The notes under the pieces were generated by a model that saw only the letters and a list, made by a program, of their open reading frames with translations, was not told the origin of the DNA and made no database searches. The translations under genes and the position numbers were made by a program. Below, in pieces: positions 1-4,652 of a stretch of 5,119 bases of DNA (its first letter is position 1; each line of letters begins with the position of its first letter). This DNA is from Erysipelothrix sp. GTDB taxonomy: Bacteria > Bacillota_I > Bacilli_A > Erysipelotrichales > Erysipelotrichaceae. The stretch is taken from assembly GCA_030152625.1 (NCBI GenBank), contig JASLJD010000065.1:1-5119 (forward strand), given 5' to 3'.

Positions 1-512
1 GACAAAGATATCATACTGGGTAAAATCATGATGACTAAAAGCAAGATGACCGAAAGAACCGAGCGGCCTCCATAGCTTGGATAGCCCAAACTTTGCGATA
101 AAAACTCAACCAATTTCACAATCACACCGCTTGCGAAAACCCCGTAAACAACCGATGGAACCGCAGCCAAGACCTCCACAATTGACTGTAATTGCTGAGC
201 CATGCGATCGGAAGCAATTTTCACAATAAACAAGGCTGTCATAATGGAAATAGGATAAGCGATTAAGGCTGCAAGACTCCCAGTTAAAACCGTGTTTACA
301 ATCAGAAAAAGTGCACCATACTCACCTTTATCTGGTCGCCAACGAAGTCCTGTTATAAAGTTTTTGAAAGAAATTTGTTCCGGGTAAGATGGTAAAAAAA
401 CCTTCATCCCTTTTGATGCAATGAAAGTAAAGCTTGCTAAGACAAAGAAAATGCTTAAAATTGAAAAACTTAAACTCAAATATTTTAAAAGATGATCTTT
501 TCTTTTTTGCAT
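1..512 (-). CDS. pstC: PstC, phosphate ABC transporter permease subunit (partial, C-terminus beyond the left edge)
   Basis: One of the two membrane subunits of the high-affinity phosphate importer PstSCAB. The frame is open from an ATG at 512 to the left edge, giving 170 complete residues of a protein usually near 300. The start is MQKRKDHLLK, followed by a first membrane segment at about residues 11-33, an outside loop containing GLRWRPDKGEYGAL (55-68), a second segment at about 67-97, a third including the family motif VEVLAAVPSVVYGVF (112-126), and a fourth at about 151-170 (SVLSVILLLVIMILPSMISL). The W-x-P plus GAL pattern before the second segment favours PstC over its paralogue PstA, as does the position directly after pstS. 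The ATG sits 8 nt after AGGAGG. An upstream ATG at 519 is in another frame that stops at 328 and encodes nothing recognisable. Expression is probably Pho-controlled by read-through from pstS. Confidence 0.95.
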   Translation of the reverse strand, partial: MQKRKDHLLKYLSLSFSILSIFFVLASFTFIASKGMKVFLPSYPEQISFKNFITGLRWRPDKGEYGALFLIVNTVLTGSLAALIAYPISIMTALFIVKIASDRMAQQLQSIVEVLAAVPSVVYGVFASGVIVKLVEFLSQSLGYPSYGGRSVLSVILLLVIMILPSMISL

Positions 513-520
513 TGCTCATG

Positions 521-526
521 CCTCCT
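521..526 (-). promoter_or_regulatory. Ribosome binding site of pstC
   Basis: AGGAGG, extended upstream to AAAGAGGAGG, lies 8 nt before the ATG at 512. It selects that start over the out-of-frame ATG at 519, which is only 1 nt from the motif. It begins almost directly after the U-run of the pstS-pstC hairpin, so hairpin formation and ribosome loading on pstC could affect each other (inference). Confidence 0.8.
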
Positions 527-530
527 CTTT

Positions 531-557
531 AAAAAAGACTTGCTTAACAAGTCTTTT
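531..557 (-). terminator. Hairpin with U-run between pstS and pstC (terminator/attenuator)
   Basis: On the transcript, AAAAGACTTG, a 5-nt loop TTAAG and the exact complement CAAGTCTTTT form a 10-bp stem. The run of six U begins inside the stem and extends two bases beyond it. It starts 3 nt after the pstS stop codon and ends just before the pstC ribosome binding site. It has the form of a rho-independent terminator, but the stem is A/U-rich (three G-C pairs), so partial read-through into pstC is likely. In other bacteria, hairpins after pstS are linked to higher levels of the binding protein than of the permease. Its strength here is inferred. Confidence 0.75.
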
Positions 558-560
558 CGA

Positions 561-1448
561 TCATTTTGACCATGTCTTAACTTCGCCAGAGAAGATTTTC
601 TTTGTAAGCTCTTGATCAATATCTTCAACGCTGTTTTCTTTGTTGACAACAATGAGGATCGCATCTTGAGCGTAGACGCCTTGTTTCAAGGCAGAGCTGA
701 CATCTTCTTCTGCCTTCAGTTCACGAGAAGCAAAACCGATATCAATTGCATTGGGTCCATCTTTTTCATCACCCAAAGTCCGCTTATATCCATCGCTTGA
801 ACCTGTGTGCTGTGGTTCATATTGAAAATTCCCGGCCAATGGCATGAAGGATTGCATGGCTTCATGAATCCCTTTTTCAACAGATGTTGAGCCACCTGTT
901 TTAATAATCAAGTCCCGATTATCTTCATCGACAATGGGATGTTCTTTTTTAATTTCTGACCAAGGTTTCGACTTGTCGAGATCATTAATGCCACCGCTTG
1001 CTGCGATGACTTTTTTCCCCTCGTATGATTCTTCAATGTAAGCAATAAAAGCTTTCACTAAAGCCTCTTGCCGGTCTGATTTGAAATCATTTTCAGCTCT
1101 TGTCATGTAAACAAAAGGGCGCGTCAATTTATATTTCCCTTCGTTCACTGCCTCTTCACTGGGTTGAACAGTTTCAAAGCTTAAAGCCTTGAGGTTGTTC
1201 CCTTCTAAATCGGTCGTAAAGGAGACATAACCAATGGCGTTTTTATTTTCACCAACTTGCTTGGCCATATCAGAATTACCACTTGTTTCCGCTGCTTCTA
1301 AAGAAATCTCTTCCAAATCGATAATCTCTTCAAAAGCTTCACGCGTTCCAGAATCAGCATCCCTTACATATACTTGGATCTTTTCCGATCCGGATGAACA
1401 AGCTGTTAATAAAAAGAAAAACCCTATGAGAATCCCTAATTTTTTCAT
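561..1448 (-). CDS. pstS: PstS-family phosphate-binding lipoprotein with circularly permuted lobes
   Basis: Substrate-binding lipoprotein of the Pst phosphate importer, 295 residues. A short signal peptide ends in the lipobox LTAC, so Cys17 should be lipidated and anchor the protein to the outer face of the membrane. PstS motifs are clear but in swapped order. Residues 24-155 match the usual C-terminal half: RDADSGTREAFEE (29-41; Arg29, Ser33, Gly34 and Thr35 correspond to the phosphate-binding R-x3-SGT), NAIGYVSF (70-77) and GKYKLTRPF (104-112). After a linker at about 156-180 comes the usual N-terminal half: GGSTSV (185-190), TGSSDG (215-220), AIDIGFASREL (234-244) and FSGEVKTWS (286-294), where the chain ends. 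The start has AGGAGG 6 nt upstream. The gene follows phoR and precedes pstC, and has its own PhoP-type box. The family assignment is firm; the permutation is read from motif order alone. Confidence 0.93.
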   Translation of the reverse strand: MKKLGILIGFFFLLTACSSGSEKIQVYVRDADSGTREAFEEIIDLEEISLEAAETSGNSDMAKQVGENKNAIGYVSFTTDLEGNNLKALSFETVQPSEEAVNEGKYKLTRPFVYMTRAENDFKSDRQEALVKAFIAYIEESYEGKKVIAASGGINDLDKSKPWSEIKKEHPIVDEDNRDLIIKTGGSTSVEKGIHEAMQSFMPLAGNFQYEPQHTGSSDGYKRTLGDEKDGPNAIDIGFASRELKAEEDVSSALKQGVYAQDAILIVVNKENSVEDIDQELTKKIFSGEVKTWSK

Positions 1449-1467
1449 CTTTTCCCTCCTATTAGAG

Positions 1468-1473
1468 AGTATA
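1468..1473 (-). promoter_or_regulatory. -10 element of the Pho-controlled pstS promoter
   Basis: TATACT matches the -10 consensus at five of six positions and lies 9 nt downstream of the last hexamer of the PhoP-type box. There is no good -35 at the usual 17-nt distance; the nearest candidate, TTGATG, is 20 nt away and is itself one of the box hexamers. This is typical of activator-dependent Pho promoters. The predicted transcription start is near 1461-1463, leaving a leader of about 13-15 nt that begins just before the AGGAGG of pstS. Confidence 0.6.
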
Positions 1474-1482
1474 GACTGAGAG

Positions 1483-1521
1483 TATTAAGGATTCATCAAG
1501 GGTTTGTTAAACTTCGGTTAA
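1483..1521 (-). promoter_or_regulatory. PhoP-type box: four hexamers at exact 11-nt period upstream of pstS
   Basis: Reading the minus strand, TTAACC (1516-1521), TTAACA (1505-1510), TTGATG (1494-1499) and TTAATA (1483-1488) are each separated by exactly 5 nt. The Bacillus PhoP consensus is TT(A/T/C)A(C/T)A with about 5-nt spacers; two hexamers match it fully, one at five of six positions and one at four. With a start near 1461 the array spans roughly -60 to -22, which is where Bacillus PhoP boxes lie. The first hexamer is inside the last codons of phoR and the second covers its stop codon. The likely binding protein is the response regulator encoded just upstream. Confidence 0.7.
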
Positions 1522-2715
1522 GACAATGGTGAAAAGAGTTCCTTCTCCTTTTTCACTTTCGACTTCAATATGGCCACCATGCGCTTCAATAATCGATTTT
1601 GAAATCGCAAGACCTAGGCCACTGCCCATATGGTCTGAACTGCGTTCTTTTGATCCTTTGAAGAAACGATCGAAAATATGGGGAAGTATTTCTTTAGGAA
1701 TACCTGCACCATCATCTTGGAAGCGTATGGTGCACTTATCTTTCCAAGCTTCAACATCAATTCGAATGCGACCATTTTCAGTATAGTTAATAGAGTTGTT
1801 CAATAGATTCGTAAACACCTGCGATAAGCGAAACTGATCAGCGTAGATCTCAATGTTTGAAGGACAATTTAAAACGACTTCGATGTTTTTCTCATGAAGA
1901 GCTAAGCGTTTTTCATAAATAACACCTTCAAAAAACTGTCGTAGATTAAACAATTGTTTCTCTAGGTAAACCTTATCTGCTTTAAGTCGAGATTGTAAAA
2001 GTAAATCATCGACAATGTGTTTTAAGCGATGGCTTTCCTTTTCTATCTGCTGTAAAAATTCTTGAGCGGTTTTCATGTCATCAAAACCTTCTTCATTCAT
2101 GATTTCAATCATGCCGAGGATGGAGGTAATCGGGGTTCTTAATTCATGAGAAGCATCAGCAATAAATCGCTTCTGCATTTTTTCTCCTTCCGTTATTCGT
2201 GTGACATCTTGAAAAACGAGCATGCAGCCATTGTAGCGCTGGTCATCTGTAAAAATCGGAATGGAATGCACTTGAAAATCCGATTCATGATAAGTAAATT
2301 GACGAATGAATTGTTTTTCATTCAAAAAAGCATCCAACATGATTTGTCTTAAAGGCGAATCAATTGAGACATCATAGACATGTTCAGCCGGTATTTCCAT
2401 CATTTGTTTAAAGTAGATATTACTAACCTCAAAATCACCTTTTTGATTAATATAAGTCAGTGGTGATGGTATTGCATTCATTAAATGAAAAAGTTTATCA
2501 TAGGCTTCATCAGCCCTAACATCTGCTTCTTCTTTCTCACTCAGTAAATCACTTTCTTTTTCAACGAGCTCTGTTTCTTGACGCAATTCTAAAATAAAAT
2601 AGGAAATTACAGCAATCAAAAACAGCAGCAGGATGCTCAAGGGCGATGGTTTTACAAGAGCTAAAACAAGCGCTAAGCTCAGTAAAATATAATAACGAAG
2701 ATTAAATTTTTGCAA
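1507..2715 (-). CDS. phoR: PhoR-type sensor histidine kinase
   Basis: Membrane-bound sensor kinase, partner of the response regulator encoded just upstream, 402 residues. Two hydrophobic segments (about 8-21 and 26-42) are joined by a few residues around Lys22-Pro25, so there is no extracytoplasmic sensor domain. A charged, probably coiled-coil stretch follows (about 43-75), then a PAS-like domain (about 76-175, ending FQDVTR). The dimerisation/phosphoacceptor domain has ADASHELRTPITSI with His190. The ATPase domain has an N box (FTNLLNNSINYT, 301-312), G1 (DDGAGIP, 334-340), an F box (FDRFFKG, 348-354) and G2 (GSGLGLA, 364-370). All catalytic motifs are intact. The start is TTG at 2715, 9 nt after AGGAG, and overlaps the regulator gene by 14 nt. 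The assignment to PhoR rather than another PAS kinase rests mainly on its place between the regulator and pstS and on the box next to pstS. Confidence 0.9.
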   Translation of the reverse strand: MQKFNLRYYILLSLALVLALVKPSPLSILLLFLIAVISYFILELRQETELVEKESDLLSEKEEADVRADEAYDKLFHLMNAIPSPLTYINQKGDFEVSNIYFKQMMEIPAEHVYDVSIDSPLRQIMLDAFLNEKQFIRQFTYHESDFQVHSIPIFTDDQRYNGCMLVFQDVTRITEGEKMQKRFIADASHELRTPITSILGMIEIMNEEGFDDMKTAQEFLQQIEKESHRLKHIVDDLLLQSRLKADKVYLEKQLFNLRQFFEGVIYEKRLALHEKNIEVVLNCPSNIEIYADQFRLSQVFTNLLNNSINYTENGRIRIDVEAWKDKCTIRFQDDGAGIPKEILPHIFDRFFKGSKERSSDHMGSGLGLAISKSIIEAHGGHIEVESEKGEGTLFTIVLTEV

Positions 2716-3370
2716 TATAACCGACTCCTCTCACGGATTCAATTTTGAGTTCTGACTTCTCTAAAGCCTGTCTCAACTTGAATACATGGACATCTACTAT
2801 GCGTGTATCGCCATCATACTCAAATCCCCAAAGATGACGAAGGATTTGATCACGGCTTAAAACTTGATTAAAATGACTCAGTAAAAATTCCAGTAAACGA
2901 TATTCTGTATGGGTTAAATCGAGTTTGCCATCCTTAACATAAAATTCAAAGCGTTTGGGATACCAAAGAAGATCTCCAAATTGAATTTCTTCCTCATCGG
3001 ATAACTTTTGATATCGGCGTAGATGAGCTTTTAAACGGGCCGATAGTTCGCGAGGTGAAAAAGGTTTAACAAGATAGTCATCGACCCCGGCTTCAAAGGC
3101 TTCAAGAAGATCCCATTCCGTATCTTTTGCAGTAACCATCATAACAATCCCAGGATCTTTGTTTTCGCGTAGTTTATGAACAAGTTCCAAACCGGATAAC
3201 TCTGGCATCATCCAATCAAGGACATAGATATCAAAGCGATTTTCTTGTGCAAGTTCATAAGCTTCTTGACCATTACAAGCCTCATAAACATCATAGCCTT
3301 GATTTTTTAAATCGTAACTGAGCAGGCGACGAATGTTTTCTTCATCGTCCACGATGAGCACTCGACACAT
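2702..3370 (-). CDS. phoP: PhoB/PhoP-type OmpR-family response regulator
   Basis: DNA-binding response regulator of the phosphate-starvation two-component system, 222 residues. The receiver domain (1 to about 118) has the acidic pair Asp8-Asp9, phosphoacceptor Asp52 in VLDWMMP, Thr80 and Lys102 in VKPF. The winged-helix domain (about 127-222) has LTHTEYRLLEFL (152-163), the recognition helix around DTRIVDVHVFKLRQAL (188-203) and the terminal hairpin VRGVGYIAKI. Start chosen: the ATG at 3370, 9 nt after AGGAG, giving the standard first strand MCRVLIVDDEEN. A TTG at 3400 would add ten residues that do not belong to the fold. The gene overlaps the end of phoH by 29 nt and the start of phoR by 14 nt. 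At the position of a conserved Arg in the E. coli PhoB recognition helix it has Phe197. Likely targets include the box in front of pstS. phoB is an equally valid name. Confidence 0.93.
   Translation of the reverse strand: MCRVLIVDDEENIRRLLSYDLKNQGYDVYEACNGQEAYELAQENRFDIYVLDWMMPELSGLELVHKLRENKDPGIVMMVTAKDTEWDLLEAFEAGVDDYLVKPFSPRELSARLKAHLRRYQKLSDEEEIQFGDLLWYPKRFEFYVKDGKLDLTHTEYRLLEFLLSHFNQVLSRDQILRHLWGFEYDGDTRIVDVHVFKLRQALEKSELKIESVRGVGYIAKI
2725..2729 (-). promoter_or_regulatory. Ribosome binding site fixing the TTG start of phoR
   Basis: AGGAG lies inside the 3' end of the response-regulator gene, 9 nt before the TTG at 2715. Starting here gives a protein that begins directly with the membrane segment (MQKFNLRYYILL). 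The next in-frame Met is Met79, far inside the protein, so TTG is the only sensible start. Confidence 0.75.
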
Positions 3371-4319
3371 CTTCTGCTTCTCCTCTCTCAAACTCTTCAA
3401 TGATCCTTACAACAAGTGGATGACGGACAACATCGACTTGACTTAATTCCACAAAAGCAATTTCTTGAACATCTTCCAAATACCGTTTCGCAACCGATAA
3501 TCCGGATTCCTGTCCATATGGTAAGTCAATTTGCTGCACATCGCCGGTCACAATCATTTTCGAGTTTTGACCTAAACGGGATAAAAACATCAACATCTGT
3601 GCTTTGCTGGTGTTTTGAGCTTCATCGAGGATAACAATTGCATCGTCAAGTGTTCGACCTCGCATATAAGCTAAGGGTGCAATTTCAATGATGCCTTTTT
3701 CAATATAACGCTCTGTCCTTGATGAAGAAAGCATCTCATCCAAGGCATCATAAAGGGGTCTTAGATAGGGGTCTACCTTTTCTTTCAAATCCCCAGGAAG
3801 AAAACCTAAGTTTTCCCCCGCTTCAACAGCAGGTCTTGTAAGAATAATTTTTTTAATTTTGTTTTTCTTAAGCATATCAACAGCATAGCATACTGCCAAG
3901 AAAGTTTTACCTGTCCCTGCAGGACCGATGGCAAAGGTTAAATCGTGATTCCTTATTTTGTCAATAAACACTTTTTGACCTAAAGTCTTGGGTCGGATTG
4001 GTTTACCACTGTGTGTTTTGGCGATCACATCATTCATCATTTCAATAAAACGTTCATCGCGATCGTTTTCTACAAGCTTGATGAGATAATTGAGGGCTTG
4101 TCGATCTAAATGACGATATTTTCTTAAGCTGTGATCCAATAAACGTAAAGCACGCTTACTTTTGTCTAAGGCATTTTTTTCGCCTTTTAAAAGTAGACCA
4201 TTGCCTTCATTTTGGACGCGGACAGAGAAACTTTTCTCAATCAAAACGAGGTTTTGATTTTCAATACCCGCTAAATCTTGTAAGCTATTACTGAATCCAT
4301 CAACAATCATTTGATCCAA
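3342..4319 (-). CDS. phoH: PhoH family P-loop ATPase/RNA-associated protein
   Basis: Cytoplasmic PhoH-family ATPase, 325 residues, the usual length for the Gram-positive protein. An N-terminal region resembling a small KH-like RNA-binding fold (about 15-65, with FSVRVQNEGNGLLLKGE) precedes the ATPase core: Walker A GPAGTGKT (132-139), TRPAVEAGENLGFLPGDL (161-178), GRTLDDA (221-227), Walker B IVILDEAQN (228-236) and VTGD (257-260). The family is tied to RNA metabolism; its exact reaction is not settled. E. coli phoH was named for phosphate-starvation induction. The start is TTG at 4319, 7 nt after AAGGAGG; the ATG three codons later would be 16 nt away. The gene ends inside the response-regulator gene (29-nt overlap), so it appears to be the first gene of this operon. 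In Bacillus, phoH instead precedes pgpH and ybeY. No PhoP-type box is visible upstream. Confidence 0.95.
   Translation of the reverse strand: MDQMIVDGFSNSLQDLAGIENQNLVLIEKSFSVRVQNEGNGLLLKGEKNALDKSKRALRLLDHSLRKYRHLDRQALNYLIKLVENDRDERFIEMMNDVIAKTHSGKPIRPKTLGQKVFIDKIRNHDLTFAIGPAGTGKTFLAVCYAVDMLKKNKIKKIILTRPAVEAGENLGFLPGDLKEKVDPYLRPLYDALDEMLSSSRTERYIEKGIIEIAPLAYMRGRTLDDAIVILDEAQNTSKAQMLMFLSRLGQNSKMIVTGDVQQIDLPYGQESGLSVAKRYLEDVQEIAFVELSQVDVVRHPLVVRIIEEFERGEAEDVSSAHRGR
3380..3384 (-). promoter_or_regulatory. Ribosome binding site fixing the ATG start of the response regulator
   Basis: AGGAG, within an AGAGAGGAGAAG stretch inside the end of phoH, lies 9 nt before the ATG at 3370. It supports that start over the TTG at 3400. 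Because the site is within phoH, ribosomes finishing phoH pass over it and could feed the regulator start (inference). Confidence 0.75.
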
Positions 4320-4326
4320 ATAAAAT

Positions 4327-4333
4327 CCTCCTT
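4327..4333 (-). promoter_or_regulatory. Ribosome binding site fixing the TTG start of phoH
   Basis: AAGGAGG is a near-perfect anti-16S match located 7 nt before TTG at 4319 and 16 nt before the in-frame ATG at 4310. The spacing clearly favours the TTG codon. Confidence 0.8.
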
Positions 4334-4342
4334 GCTCTTTTA

Positions 4343-4348
4343 ATCATA
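4343..4348 (-). promoter_or_regulatory. Candidate -10 element for the phoH-led operon
   Basis: TATGAT matches the -10 consensus at five of six positions and lies 23 nt before the phoH start. At the 17-nt distance the -35 region is only the T-run of the rpsU terminator (TTTTTT), which is poor. A TTAATACTC stretch (4358-4366) just upstream is identical to one in front of the pstS -10 element. This is a weak call; transcription might also reach phoH by read-through from rpsU. Confidence 0.35.
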
Positions 4349-4364
4349 CATGATTTTGAGTATT

Positions 4365-4389
4365 AAAAAAAGAGACATCAAGTCTCTTT
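4365..4389 (-). terminator. Rho-independent terminator of rpsU
   Basis: After the rpsU stop, the transcript can form AAAGAGAC, loop TTGAT, GTCTCTTT (8-bp stem), followed by more U for a run of seven (4365-4371). It starts 6 nt downstream of the stop. The flanking sequence is also A-rich on the other side, but no plus-strand gene needs it. It separates rpsU from phoH, leaving a gap of only 45 nt to the phoH start. Confidence 0.85.
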
Positions 4390-4395
4390 CTTTTA

Positions 4396-4581
4396 TTAAC
4401 GACGGCGTTTACGCGCTTTTTTACGAGCTGCTTCCGACTTCATTTTACGACGGACGCCAGGTTTAACATAGTATTCACGCTTACGAGCCTCAGTAAGGGT
4501 ACCATTCCGAGATACTTGACGTTTGAATCGGCGTAATGCGTCATCTAAGTCTTCGTTCTCTTTGATCACTACTCTCGACAT
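4396..4581 (-). CDS. rpsU: 30S ribosomal protein S21
   Basis: Small-subunit ribosomal protein S21, 61 residues, which binds near the 3' end of 16S rRNA and assists translation initiation. Family signatures are complete: a beginning of the type VVIKENEDLDDALRRFKRQV, then GTLTEARKREYYVKPGVRRK, SEAARKKA and a very basic Arg/Lys tail. It is slightly longer than the 57-58 residues common in Bacillus because of that tail. The ATG at 4581 has GGGAGG 9 nt upstream (4591-4596). It has its own promoter, overlapping the end of deoC's intergenic region, and its own terminator, so it looks monocistronic. In Bacillus rpsU is followed by yqeY; here that gene is absent and phoH comes next. Confidence 0.97.
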   Translation of the reverse strand: MSRVVIKENEDLDDALRRFKRQVSRNGTLTEARKREYYVKPGVRRKMKSEAARKKARKRRR

Positions 4582-4616
4582 GAATGACTACCTCCCTTCT
4601 GATGCTAGCTTAACCT

Positions 4617-4644
4617 ATTATATCAAAGCGAAAATAAAAATCAA
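4617..4644 (-). promoter_or_regulatory. Promoter of rpsU (extended -10, sigma-A type)
   Basis: A perfect TATAAT (4617-4622) is preceded by TGA, giving an extended -10 (TGATATAAT). TTGATT (4639-4644) serves as -35 with a 16-nt spacer; a second TTGATT overlaps it at 4643-4648 but would be 20 nt away. The spacer is A/T-rich. The predicted start is near 4610, about 29 nt before the rpsU ATG. This is the best-matching sigma-A promoter in the window, as expected for a ribosomal protein gene. Confidence 0.85.
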
Positions 4645-4652
4645 TCAAAATA

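Noticed and set aside
328..519. A 63-codon minus-strand frame starting at the ATG at 519
   Set aside because: It is out of frame with pstC, whose frame encodes a clear PstC protein from the ATG at 512 to the window edge. The 63-residue product has no recognisable features and its ATG is too close to the ribosome binding site.
561..1448. Possibility that the permuted PstS is a fragment or frameshift product of a tandem double-length gene
   Set aside because: It has its own signal peptide, lipobox, ribosome binding site and promoter upstream, and a stop followed at once by a hairpin and pstC. No remnant PstS motifs are seen in the 58 nt before it or the 48 nt after it.
1465..1485. Direct repeat GAGAGTAT, two copies 13 nt apart (plus strand)
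   Set aside because: The 13-nt spacing does not fit a Pho box or one helical turn, and one copy overlaps the -10 element and the other the last hexamer. The 11-nt TTAACA-type array explains this stretch better.
3371..3400. A longer response regulator starting at TTG 3400
   Set aside because: The extra ten residues precede the canonical first strand of the receiver domain, and a well-spaced AGGAG supports the ATG at 3370.
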